A stretch of DNA of 64,000 bases from Trichostrongylus colubriformis (taxonomy: Eukaryota > Nematoda > Chromadorea > Rhabditida > Trichostrongylidae). The notes beneath the pieces are model-generated. The model did not search any database. It had not been told where the DNA came from and saw nothing but the letters and a program-made list of their open reading frames with translations. The stretch is from NCBI GenBank assembly GCA_963978905.1, contig OZ022257.1, positions 10,810,509-10,874,508 on the forward strand, given 5' to 3'. Below, in pieces: positions 38,201 through 48,740 of the stretch; the stretch's first letter is position 1, and each line of letters begins with the position of its first letter. The position numbers and the translations under genes are program-made.

Positions 38201-39420
38201 CTCGCGACTAGATGAATTCCGCAATTACGGACACACTTTCATCGATACCTGCTATCCGGACAGTGGACTTGACATGGACAGGTGACACCTTATTTCAATA
38301 TCGAAACACCATTCGAACCTTATTTTAGTTATTGTATAGCTTAATAATTCGGGTTATTTGGGAGTCGGTGAAATCTGTTGTGATCAATTGTCCGAAATCC
38401 CTACTCTGATTAATGCTAGCCATTTTTAGGTCTTCCACACCAGATCAGTCCATGGGTTCGATGACGGTGACGTCATCAGATTCAAGAGTAACATCTTCAG
38501 AGTCGAGCCGTGAAGAACGATGCGACGATCTCTTCGAGACCCTTCGAAGAGAAATGGTAAGTATGGAAACTGTAAAGCATTTGCCAAGTGGCCTTAGAAG
38601 CAGAAATTATCGCTACCGTACGGATTTTAAAAAAAATTCCGCGGGAAACAAACTTCTGTTCTTCTCCGTTTCCCCATAATTAACTACTTCAGTGATTAAT
38701 TCTGAATTTTTTTGAAGCTCAGTCCAATTATGTGTAAAATCCCAGAAATAATCAACAATGAACCGAGTTACAACAGAATACGACTAATTACAGTCCATTT
38801 CGGAGCGCCTGATTGGGAGTGGTCTACGGACTTGGGTGAGAGTGTATCAAACTCTCACTCCGTCACACACTCTCACTCCCGCCACTCACCCATGTCCGTT
38901 GGCCACGCCCTTTCACGCCCTTCGAAATGGAGTATACATTTCTTGCTCCTTTTTGAACTCTGATTGTGAATACAATAAATATTATATTATAGCTCCTCTC
39001 ATTAACATCTTCCTTCATTCTTCGCACCCTTTTGCTTCACAGCTTTTCCCATATTATTTTTCCACTTTTTAAATAATTCACTATTTTTTAAGACAGGGCG
39101 CGTTCATACTCGGCATTAAAATAGATCAGTAAATCACACGCATATAGAAATAATTACCAGCTGCTTTACTGATGGACTCAGTTATTCGATTTGTAACAGT
39201 TTCCCAACTTTGATTACCGCGATGTAACCACTCCCTATCTGGGATGCTCAGCTCTTTTATGAATTCATGCCATCCTGTATTTCAGCATGCGATGCGTGCA
39301 CGCGACGCGGCTATACTCGCCGATTTGCACCGCGTCGAATCACAGATCCAAAGTGTGAAAATGGCTCGGCTTGGCGTCTATGGAGCATCTCCACAACCGG
39401 TGCAAAGTCTCCCAATCTGA
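32261..39420 (+). CDS. Coiled-coil protein gene, multi-exon, unrecognised
   Basis: Exons 32261-32387, 37293-37532, 38153-38281, 38430-38556 and 39286-39420 (TGA). Acceptors are CAATTTTTCAG, TTTTCTTTCAG, TTTCAAACAG, CATTTTTAG and TGTATTTCAG; donors are GTATTT, GTAGGT, GTGACA and GTAAGT. All junctions keep one frame. Exon 37293 encodes a basic stretch (FLRATKRFFKKIYSTATLPN). Exons 38153 and 38430 are acidic and Ser/Thr-rich. The last two exons join into a heptad-like helix (DDLFETLRREM then HAMRARDAAILADLHRVESQ) and end QPVQSLPI. The first of these exons is also open in another frame, so its reading depends on phase only. I cannot name the family; a cytoplasmic scaffold or channel tail would fit a C-terminal coiled coil. 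The start is uncertain, possibly the ATG at 23991. Confidence 0.6.
32640..32985 (+). repeat. G-tract repeat family, copy 3 of 4
   Basis: Starts AGTACACCGATAACCGAGGA, has G-runs followed by GTCGTATTTGACCGG, an inner GCAGGTGAGAAGCAAAGG, ATCCGGCAACGGTTACTGGT, and ends TTTCTCGACACCTGGCAGTG. It lies in an intron of the coiled-coil gene, in the same orientation as the copies at 3.6 and 4.9 kb. Confidence 0.75.
33048..33551. mobile_element. Tc1/mariner-like MITE
   Basis: A 504-bp element flanked by TA on both sides. The terminal inverted repeats begin CAGTAGCGGTCAAAAATATA and match for about 30 bp. CAGT ends with a TA target are typical of the Tc1/mariner superfamily. The interior has no transposase frame, so it is non-autonomous. 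Its ends resemble those of the element at 54549-55048. It lies in an intron of the coiled-coil gene. Confidence 0.9.
34087..34375. repeat. Direct repeats 205 bp apart
   Basis: GAAGTGCAGCATGGAAGCTA starts both copies (34087 and 34292). About 47 bp are identical, and similarity continues to TCAATCATT. Intronic. The open frame in the second copy is not supported as a gene. Confidence 0.85.
35561..35608. repeat. Short tandem repeat
   Basis: CCATTTATATAATTAAGCAA occurs twice, about 25 bp apart, in an AT-rich intron. Confidence 0.85.
38790..38935. mobile_element. Short palindromic MITE, copy 2
   Basis: Inverted arms (TACAGTCCATTTCGGAGCGC on the left; CGAAATGGAGTAT closes the right) surround a loop rich in CTCTCACTC. 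It has the same layout and the same GGACTTGGGTGAGAG block as the copy at 19798-19964. It sits between the last two coding exons of the coiled-coil gene. Confidence 0.8.
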
Positions 39421-40035
39421 TTGAGCGGGGTTCCCCGCTAAGGTTAGCTATCCGTTTCATACGAAATGTGTCAGTTGTCCGTATTACCTACTTATATCAG
39501 TGTTTAATGTTATCATTTTTATATATTGATGAATTCTACGTGACTTAAACGTCCCCTACGATTTCTTTGATTGTGCTATGATTAGATATAAATGCGAATC
39601 CCAATCATATCTCTAGTCCCGTAAAGCTCTTCATCGTATCTTCTACTTTGATCCTACATTTTTCTCTCATTTTATTGATTTTACTGATTAACTTTCGAAT
39701 GTATATTTCTACATTATGTGACCCTTTATTGTGTGCGGGTTAAAAGTTTTATCATGATATAATAATAATGATGATGTATTATTTTGCAATGCCTACCTTC
39801 CTGTACCCCCATATTCGCTTGCTGTCCCTGGTTATAAAACTCCAGTGTCAAAATTAGTTGTATTAGCGTCGTTATTGCCGATTCACTGTTCAATGGCACT
39901 CTATCGTCGATCGATTAGTCTCCTAAGCCCTTCTCCATATGGAGAAGACAGCCGTACGCAGAGACGCTATTGACGCAGTATGATGATCCAATCATCTTTT
40001 ACTATTGTAATATTTTTTGATATTGTTTCAATAAA
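39421..40035 (+). other. Candidate 3' UTR with poly(A) signal
   Basis: After the stop at 39420 the sequence becomes AT-rich, with an AATAAA at 40030-40035 that could be the cleavage signal. Other AT-rich hexamers exist, so the end of the transcript is uncertain. Confidence 0.35.
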
Positions 40036-40249
40036 TCTTATTATAACGTCAGTTATTTTCATTTCAAAAATTGCATAATGATATCAATGCGGAATTTGAG
40101 GAATCGTCTGTGATTTCGATGATTTGTTGGCTTCTAGGACCCTTACAACGCTTCCGTAAAGATTAATGTGGAACGATTTCCTATTCTCTTAATTTTTTAA
40201 CAAAGCTATCATAATGGTTTTTTCGGAGATTGAAGTGGATTCTCGAATC

Positions 40250-40500
40250 ATAACCTTTTATCACCAACTATCTGCAACTATCATAGATATCAACAACTAT
40301 ATCACCAGGTATCACTGGGTACCGAGGCACCGTTCAAGAATTCCGCTGGGACTTCTAGACCAGCGACTGTCATCCTGCATCACCAGTTAGCGTCTCGTAT
40401 AACGAACTATTACCGGTATCACAAATTCTCATCAATTATCGCTAATTATTTATTATAAGTATCATAAGTAAAAATATCACTAATTGCTAATTACTCGAGC
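40250..40500. repeat. Degenerate ATCAC/ATCA minisatellite
   Basis: Many scattered TATCAC, TATCA and AACTAT units with irregular spacing. Low-complexity repeat, no gene. Confidence 0.5.
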
Positions 40501-41599
40501 TCTATTCAACTCTCCCTAAGCCTCAGATGTTCTGTGTGGCCTATTTGAGGCACCGATTACGAATACGACCTCTGTTCTTGGCAATGACGCAAATATGGTG
40601 CAATCGCACCAAATTTGGGTGAAAACGTTTTACCAACTTCGCTGAACACCTCTATGCAGAGCTTATTTGAGGCGTCAGTCATGAATTGGCGTTCATGTGA
40701 GTACTGCAGGAGACTAGTGTGGTTTACGCCACGAAAGCGGTGCTGATGTAATCGGGGTGTTACATCGCCGCCGGCGTCAGTATTTTGCCTAAGCCTCAAA
40801 TAGAAAGGTCTACCCTCCTATACTAAAATACTCGTTTGAATGTGTAATTTGTTTATTTTGGGATAGTATCAAGTGAAAGGTGACAGCGAGGAAGTGAAGG
40901 TCTCCCAGCTCCATTGGCGTCGGCATAGCCGCAAATGAAAAAGGATATAGCCATATTCAATTAGTTTGCGTCTGCGTTAAATGTAAAATAGTAAAGAGTA
41001 TTTTTAATTACCCCTATAAGACGTATTTGAACGATTGGTAAGAAAAAGCTACTACATCAATTCGGTGCAACCGCAGCGCCATTTTTTATTGTTGGGGCAT
41101 TTGTATTACTATGTAATATTTACATTCTCATATTCATGATCGTGCGAAATCTGAAGAGAATTAATATCAGTATCGGGTAGCGTTGGTTCGTGCAGAGGGC
41201 AAACAGGCAGAACAGACAAAGAGGATGCCATGAGTTCGCTACCATGAATGCTTTCGGATCAATAGTAATTGAGTGGCTTCATAAATGATTGTTTTATTGG
41301 TTAATTTGGGTAACTTTTTATTTATCTGTTTGCTCGGGTAATTGACAGCTCCCGATTGATGTAAGAACATTGTATCTAAATGAGCTGACCACACGCGAAA
41401 GCAGATTTATGTAGAGTGATAAGACCTTGGTATAATCCGTAGAACAAAAAAACTGCGAAATCCCTGTGATCTGGCAAACTTTCATCCTCCCATGGAACGA
41501 AAGAACTAGGACAACGTTGTTCGACATCGTCCTCGACGTGCCAGTTCACTGTTAGATGCATTCACCGAACCTGCTCAGGGTACGCTGCGGAGTTAACAG
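40501..41599. other. No gene seen
   Basis: AT-rich. The 5' exon of the PSMG4-like gene is expected near the right end, but I could not place it. Confidence 0.35.
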
Positions 41600-42353
41600 G
41601 TGAGACAGCCATTTTGATCATCTCTGTGTTGCCCAAGGAGAGGCCGTTAGCAAATCTGCGAAAAACCGTTGCAATCATGGACTTCGGATCACGCTCTGTA
41701 GGATCAACTCTGACTTTTCGCGCAGCGCGACGGTTTTCGTGGGCCAAAGCCGTTCGCTTTACAGTCCGGAGTCCACTGAGCTGCATACTGGCGCAGTGCT
41801 ATTTTTGGGTAGCGTTCACAATTCAGGGTGGTTGATCGCCATTTTCCATTCACAGCTGCATAGATCCCGAGGTTTACGTGTGTAATGCTATTCCTATTTG
41901 TTATCAATTTTATTTGTACACGCCAGTAGCGAGAATGAATTTATTAAACCTGGCAACTGTACGCCGCACTGCCGGTAGCAGGGACGAGAAAAGTCCACCC
42001 TCGGAGGTCGTGGGGCAAGAGTAAAAGGGTTCTCCTCGATATTCGCTTCCCCGACCCCTCCTGATCCTTTCCTGTGGAAGGATCAGGAGCAGGAGGGGTC
42101 AGGGGAGCGAATATCGAGAAGAACCCTTCCACGTGAGGCTGCCCGACGACTTAGCGTGGGAAGGTCCACGTGTCGAAGTGGTCGTTTGCAATGGTATACA
42201 TATGGTCCGATGTATTTTCAGGCGCTGATCTCGGATTGGCTTCCGAAATTGCAAAACGATTGTCTGCGCAGAGTTACAAGGTCCCTTTTTTGATGAGCGT
42301 TGGCTCAAGTATACCCCAGGAATGTGAACTGTTAGCAGTCGCCCCGCAGAAAG
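41600..42353 (+). CDS. PSMG4 (proteasome assembly chaperone 4)-like, partial
   Basis: Two segments resemble the core of proteasome assembly chaperone 4. Segment one follows GTTAACAG at 41599 and reads ETAILIISVLPKERPLANLR and then KTVAIM, which fits a beta strand and helix of the fold. Segment two is a clean exon, 42222-42353 (acceptor GTATTTTCAG, donor GTAAGT), reading ADLGLASEIAKRLSAQSYKV and then CELLAVAPQK. It corresponds to the GLA-helix and the last two strands of the family. PSMG4 is known as a small cytosolic chaperone in 20S alpha-ring assembly. The phase between the segments is not resolved: the nearest donor (GTAGGA at 41698) leaves no base, but exon two needs one. The N-terminal exon and the last short exon were not found. 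A decayed copy is possible. Confidence 0.45.
42025..42127. repeat. Long intronic hairpin, about 48-bp arms
   Basis: The left arm starts AAGGGTTCTCCTCGATATTC and the right arm ends GAATATCGAGAAGAACCCTT. The arms pair with a few mismatches or bulges around a loop of about four bases (TGTG). It lies between the two PSMG4-like segments. Confidence 0.9.
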
Positions 42354-42778
42354 GTAAGTGTCACGCTCCGGGAACCAAAGACGACGGTTCGGGTCCTTAT
42401 TCGGGCGCTGTTTTTGCATTGGACATTGGGAATATTTCACACTTTGAGAAATCATTTCTGTTCATGGGAGATTAACTCCTTTTTTAACCCATAACGTACC
42501 GTGTACAACACCGGTACCAGTAAAAATCACGAACGCTAGCAATCTGACACTGGTACATCTCATTTGTATAAAATTACTAAAGTCAGCCTGGCTAACATTG
42601 ACACCTTAGTACGTAAAATTGTCTTGGAGTCTGGCTAACCATGGTAGAGAAACGAACAAAACTCCAGTGGCTGAGATACAACATTTTCTAGGCATCTGGA
42701 TTTCTGAGAATCAACTACTCCAGCGAAAAACCTCGGTTGAAACGGGTCTTGAGCCATCTAGCCGAGTTCTTAGTTCTT

Positions 42779-43200
42779 TGAAGGAATGTCACGGAAAACC
42801 GCGTTTCTTTGTTACTCATTTAGTCATGTTGTATTGGCTGAATAAGAGCTGCACGCAAAGTTGCAAGCGAAAAAGTGAGAATTCAGCCAAGATACAGCTC
42901 CCCGAATACTCGGCCGTGTAGGCGAAGGCTCCGTGTAAGCCCCTCCTGTCGTCCGCCGCTGTTGAAAACGGCGAGTGGGACTGTTTACGTAACTTCCTGC
43001 TCAATGCGTCTCATAGCGGCGGACGACGGGCTGGACACTTGCTCGGAGACCCCGCCCACCCTGCCGAGACTTTGTGGTACTGTATCGTAGCCGCATTCAC
43101 ATTTTCTTCGAATGAAACTTTGCAGGCGGCCCACATTAGGCAAATACAACATAAATATATGGGTGACAGAAAAACTCTTTTTCGTGGACGGCTCCTTTAA
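42779..43200. mobile_element. Long-arm MITE, copy 2
   Basis: Left end TTGAAGGAATGTCACGGAAA, right end CGTGGACGGCTCCTTTAA. The arms are diverged, but the block order (CATGTTGTATTGGCT, ATACAGCT, GTCCGCCGCTG) matches the 27.7-kb copy, including the central GGGACTGTTTACG. Non-coding. Confidence 0.85.
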
Positions 43201-43203
43201 ATA

Positions 43204-43245
43204 CTCGCAGAAAAACCCTTTTTTTTTGTGGACGCTTCCTTTAAT
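43204..43245. repeat. Duplicated MITE terminus
   Basis: GCAGAAAAACCC followed by TTTTGTGGACGCTTCCTTTA repeats the right end of the adjacent MITE, separated by a few bases. It is a solo or tandemly duplicated terminal fragment. Confidence 0.7.
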
Positions 43246-44097
43246 TACTTGTAGGGAATAAATGGATTATCGAGCTTCCATACTGAGTGTGCGGTGAAAT
43301 TCTGCTTCTGCATGAAATAGTACCACAGATTCTCATTCCCTCATGTTGCTGTCCACTGGTTTCCTCAGGAGGGCTTTTGCCCTCAAGCTAGTTTTCAGTT
43401 GTAGAAAAAACACAGCGTCGCTTGTAACATGATGGAAAGCAAAGGCATGAACAGATTGGCGTGTGGCAGAAAGCATTAACGAAATAAGGAAAACTCGTTG
43501 AAGACCTGCTGTGAAGATGTCGACGGAAAAGTCGTTTTCTGTTAACGACCCGGTAAAAACAGTAGGACGGGCTCACTTTTTGCACATGACCAAATCCGCT
43601 CAAGCGATAAGTAGAAGCTGCTAAGAAGAAATTGGTACTTTCCCAGAAACTTTATCATGGTTTTCGTTACATTAAGTTGAATAGCACGATAAAGTAGTAA
43701 GCAGGTACGTCATTGAAAAGTGCTCTTTGAAAGGTTTTTTCGCCGTTCTCCATAATTTACAAAACTTACAAAACCACAACTAACAGAAGGCGTATATGTT
43801 CAACTCGTTGTTCCTCTTGGAAAAAGGAATATGCTTTCAAAAAAGCGATCACGCAAATTTGCAGAGCTGAAATGATACCAAACGAGGGGGAAAATTAAAT
43901 CCATCAGGTCCGATCGACGGGGTGTTCAGAAAAGGGTGTGCAAAAGACATTCGAGTTGCATAAACGCACACGACACATGCCTTGCTGGTCCCGTCGTGCA
44001 TTCGTTGCTTCCTAATTCTCATGGTTGCAGCGTCCTTGCGCGACCTGGCTCAGTAAGAGTGTCTTGTAGCACATTTTTCAAAGGCGGAATCTGTTGA
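43246..44097. other. No gene seen
   Basis: AT-rich sequence, no defensible exon. The last exon of the PSMG4-like gene could lie here, but I could not see it. Confidence 0.35.
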
Positions 44098-44436
44098 ATG
44101 AATCAAAACTATAGTATGAAGAGGACGATATGTGACACAGTTCATGGCTCCTCAAAGAAATGTCCCACGAGGCGGTGCCGCGGGCTTCAGGAGCAAATGG
44201 AGACGGTCATGCAGTCAAGCACGCAGATTGGGAAGCAAATTAGCATTAAGAGCAAAAATTTGGAAGACGCTCTTTCTCCGACAGCTGTTGAAAAGTTGAC
44301 CGGTGGGAATTTGAAAAACTTGCTCTTCTTACAGTTTTTCGATTTCTGCTTCAAAACAAGGGAAACTTATCGGTTCTTTTCGCGTTTCTATTCAGGTACT
44401 GTATTCATTTGCGTGGTTTCGAAAAGAATGGAGTGA
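44098..44436 (+). CDS. Unidentified open frame, about 112 codons
   Basis: ATG at 44098 opens a frame whose first 75 codons look like a soluble, Lys/Ser/Gln-rich protein (SKNLEDALSPTAVEKLTGG is one part). It then turns Phe-rich and ends at TGA 44436. A possible donor lies at the GGTGGG near 44301. There is no recognised domain and no partner exon. It could be a gene or transposon fragment. Confidence 0.2.
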   Translation: MNQNYSMKRTICDTVHGSSKKCPTRRCRGLQEQMETVMQSSTQIGKQISIKSKNLEDALSPTAVEKLTGGNLKNLLFLQFFDFCFKTRETYRFFSRFYSGTVFICVVSKRME

Positions 44437-44921
44437 TTTCAAAAAGAAATGGATTTATGGAATATCTGTGGACGAGTCCTTTGAGTGCGAAAGCAGTCCC
44501 GCAAACAGTACACTTGCGATCGCATTCTGCATACGAGCAGTAGCACTTTTTTCGGCTGATGAGGCTTTCGCTTTCTGGCAAAACTAGCCAATCTTTCCGC
44601 TAATTCAATGTTTAGCCTTCTTTCAAACTTCGAACCGCTAATTTCCCAATGATTTCCTCGTCAACCGTTGAAAAAGCTAACGTCAGGCATCAAGCTGACG
44701 GTCTCATCTGCGAAAAGCAGCAACACTTCATCTAGTTTTCAATTTGAATGGGCTACGTGTCGAGAAAAAAGCCCACCGCCACGTCAGTCTCTTATAAGCC
44801 CTCAGAATTGACGTGAGACAGCTTGATGAAGGTGTGCAGGTGTTGTTCTTATGATGGATAGATACACAAACAATTCACTGATGACATTTATGCCTCCGCC
44901 ACTTCTCTATGTGACCCCGGA

Positions 44922-45353
44922 TGTGTAGCCTTATGTCAAACTTCCGCGCAGCGCTCGCGGCAAGTGGCGCCGAGGATTTCTTCGCGTGTGATTGCGTACA
45001 CAGCTTCACAGTTCTACGCCCGAATTCATTATTTCTTTTGTTATCTTGATCGTTGTTTGTTATGGTTATGTTAATTGCTATGTTAGGATCGTTATCGGAT
45101 ATGTTATCGTTATGTTAGGATTGCTATCTTGTAATGCTACTGTTTTTTTTACTTTTTATGTTACTAATTTGTCCTTTCCAGGCACAAAAGCTATTAGTTT
45201 TAGTAATGATGAGATAAACAGCTATCCCTTAATGAACCTCCATGACACCAGCTCCACGTTCTGAGCGAGATTCCAACCGACCGCGACAAGTCTTGCTGAC
45301 AGCGCAGCGAGTGCGGAGCCGCAAGGCGAAAATTGGACATAAGGCCACACACC
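44922..45353 (+). mobile_element. Foldback element, family of the 7.5-kb copy
   Basis: The left arm has GTGTAGCCTTATGTCAAACT and the right arm has GCGAAAATTGGACATAAGGC with CACAC. The inner part holds ATTGCGTACA and a degenerate GTTATGTTAGGAT repeat. It is homologous to 7529-7912 in the opposite orientation. No protein is encoded. Confidence 0.65.
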
Positions 45354-45409
45354 CTATGACCCCCGACCGATCGAGTATTCTTCTACATCGCCCGAGTGTG
45401 GGTAATTTG

Positions 45410-46146
45410 ACCAGGAAAACTTCAAGTACAGCATTCATAAACCTTGACCGGATGGTATCCATCTACGGGATACTGTAATGATAGACGTTAAGTGGTCGTG
45501 TGAGCCATATAATGTGCCATAGATGGCAGCAAAGAAGTTTCTTCGAGTGTCTGGCCAGCCTAACTCCTTCCTCTAAAGATCTTCATTAGCCTTAAAAAGT
45601 AGTAATAGTAGCTGCCCAATTAACCTTCCCTGGCTCTCCCATTTGATGTCGCTTGTCCCATCATCTCATTAAATCCAGTATGAAATGACTTTCGTTGCCC
45701 CTCCCCCCTTTTTGTGCTGAAATCGACTCAATCACAACTTCCCCTCACCACACGTTCTGATTCACCAGCCACACCTCGCACCGTCATTTTTACCGACTGC
45801 CCATTGACGCCGTGGGCTGGTTTAATCTACGGAGAAGATCTGATTTTGTTGCGATTCACGGCTGGGCTTCTGGTTGCGTCTACAGATCCTATCTAACCCT
45901 GCCATTTCCATCTTTCCCCGTCGGCGCCTGCGGAAATCCACCTGCAGCGTCGGCATATGGTCATTAATCTTGCATAAAGACAAATCATCATTGTTACTCA
46001 TTTTTTGTCCAATACTTGAATTAATTGTAATAATCTGTAATACATATAATATATGATCTATACCAGGAAAACTTCAAGTACAGCATTCATAAACCTTGAC
46101 CGGATGGTATCCATCTACGGGATACTGTAATGATAGACGTTAAGTG
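45410..46146. repeat. Identical 85-bp direct repeats, 652 bp apart
   Basis: 45410-45494 and 46062-46146 are identical by eye (both start ACCAGGAAAACTTCAAGTAC and end GACGTTAAGTG). The enclosed 567 bases show no reverse transcriptase or other domain. Identity points to a very recent duplication, or to short terminal repeats of an unrecognised element. Confidence 0.9.
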
Positions 46147-48318
46147 ACCGTTAGAGCGTTAGTATAATTATAATGACCAAATTCCTTTCTATGGAACGTT
46201 AGCTATTCAGGATTTTTCATCGCTATGGCCATCTTACTGTTATATATAGTTGTCGCCCTATATAGCCCGCCGTACTCGACAGTTAGTGCAGTCTGACGTT
46301 GCAAATTCTTTTTCCAGAAAATTTTGTTTTTTGTTTTGTTGATTGAGAAACAGACATGGTGGCTTATCCACAAGCGAAAAAATTCCAAAGAATATCATCC
46401 AAACTCTTGAAATGGGCTTCCTCTTATAATTTTTGTTTTTATTTATTTATTTATTTAATACACCAAAACTGGTGTGCACAAGGGTAATTCGTATTTGCTG
46501 GGAATAAAGACCATGACAAAACACAAGATATGGGCAGAGATAATCAATTGAAAAATGAAGTGCTAAATAGGATTAGGAAATGAGAGAAGCAGATAGCAAA
46601 ATAAGAGAAACAGATATTCGAAAAACAGCTTCAGTTTATAGGTGCTTCGAGCACCCTGATGACTTATTCTCATGTTGCATTCTCATGTTGAGGCTTGTGT
46701 AGTTGCGGAACAGCTATCTGCTCATAAAAGTAATTGAAATTGCCTAATTATCCTGGACTGGGCCTCCAAAATCATGCCGCTGTGATCGATACTAATGATA
46801 GGCAGGGTATTAATAGTACGGCTCCTTACTGCCGTATCAAGGGAGCTGAATAAATCCGAAAAACACTTCAGAAGAAAGCGATCAATCTATCGGTTAGCTA
46901 ACTTCTCGTTAGAGCAAACCCCTACCTATTTAATGCAAAGAAGGTCGTATTTCTGTGTGCTCCGGCCCAAAAGCTGAGTATCGGTGAAGAAATGAAAAAG
47001 TGAAAAAAAAATATTTTACATGTAATCCACTATTTCCCATTATATCAGTACTATGGTATTGGGCTTGTTGTTCTTGTTTTGTTTTCTTTTTTTTTCTGAT
47101 ACAGACTTTTTTCTGATATATTTTTACTTTTTTCTGATCACTGATGAAACGAGTTAGTAGCGCCATCAAGTTTTTTCTGATGAATAGAGCCAGCTCGTAA
47201 AGAAATACTTCAGAACAGGGATGTACGAGTTAAGGAAAAAGTGTCATAGTAGAAAGATCTATCGGGGAAGCACCATAAACTGGAAATGATTTTGAAATCT
47301 ACACCACTATTAAGTTTGAATGTTATCCAATTTGAATATTTTTGAACACTATGATAAATTCTTTTTCAAACCCTCCTCAATGCGATCATCAGTCTGATGG
47401 CATCCATTATTTTATCATTTTTTACTGCCGCGTGTGATTCATGTGATTTGACTGGGCGAGAAACCGGCTATGGCCCATGATGGGTTTTTTCTGTGATGTA
47501 TGTATGGCTATGATGACCAATATTTATTTTTAATAACAACTTATTCATAATATGTAGTTATGATGAACCTATGAGCATTGTGCAGTTCAAGATGAAGTTT
47601 TCATCAATTTCCGCCAGATTTTTACAGCTGTGGCAGAAATCTGAGGAGTTTTCAGTCCTTTTATTCGTCTGGGGACTTCAAGTTCGGATAAAGTCTTTAA
47701 CTAAGGCCCTTACGGATTTTCTGGTAGCGAAATAGGAGTCAAATATGAATAGCACGAGTGATTCGATCATTTGGGGTGCTCTTGGACATTTTTAGGGAAG
47801 TGATCAGTCAACCGATCTATAGTGATAGTTATCAAATTTTTCATAAATGAACTTTCGATTCGGCTTTAAGCAAACTGTACCTCGGAGTGCGCTTTGTATG
47901 CATATTTGGAGTTGCCTGTACATTTAGTAACGGGTGTAGCCAATGCAATTGCCACTTTTCGCCCCTCCTTCCTGTCATTTGGATTATTATGAATTCATGA
48001 CATTTTGGCAAAAGGAACCGCAAAATGAGCAAAGTGCCTTCGATCACTGGTTCTTGCAGCTGAGACGAAAGGCGTAAGTAAAAATTATACTGAAAGATTT
48101 AGTGCGGCTTGGCTGCAGAAAATCCCTGCTGGAGGAGGTACCAGTGATTTGGGATGTGTGTGATGGACACAGAGAGGGTAATTTTGTGGAAGAGGTTCCA
48201 TCGTGATTGAAAGACGGTGCAAATAGTCGAAAGGTGTGCTTCTCTTATTATCTTTCATTATTTCCATCGTTCTTCGCTTCGACTCGGAGAGGAAAAGAGC
48301 GAGGTTATGTGAGTTACC
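46147..48318. other. No gene seen
   Basis: AT-rich sequence with a TTTA microsatellite near 46437-46456 and T-rich tracts with repeated TTTTTTCTGAT at 47090-47180. No exon chain. Confidence 0.4.
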
Positions 48319-48740
48319 TCAAAGGAATCGTTCACGAAAAATAAGTTTTTCTATTATCCATATATTTATGTTGCCTAATGTGGACATGCAAAGTTTCATG
48401 CGACAATATGTGAATACGGCCAAGACACATCACCACAAGTCTCGGCCGGGTGGGCGGAGCCCCTGAGCAGGTGCTCACCACGTCGTCCGCGGCGGTCGAG
48501 ACGCAGTGTAGGAACAGAAAGTCACGTAAGCAGTCTCACTCTGCGATCCCAACCGCGACGGACGACGGGACGGCCTTTTACTTGGAAGCTCCGCCCATCC
48601 GTCCTAGAATTTCGGGAGCGGTATCATAGCTGAATTCTCACTTTTTCGGGTGAAACTTTGCATGCGGCCTCTATCAAGCGAATGCAACATAAATATTTGG
48701 GTAACTGAAAAACTCATTTTTTTCGTGGACGATTCCTCCA
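48319..48740. mobile_element. Long-arm MITE, copy 3
   Basis: Left end TCAAAGGAATCGTTCACGAA, right end TTCGTGGACGATTCCT. The inner blocks CATATATTTATGTTGCCTAA, GGTGGGCGGAGCC, GTCGTCCGCGGCGG and the central CACGTAAGCAGTCTCACTC correspond to the other copies. It is diverged from copies 1 and 2 and non-coding. Confidence 0.85.
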
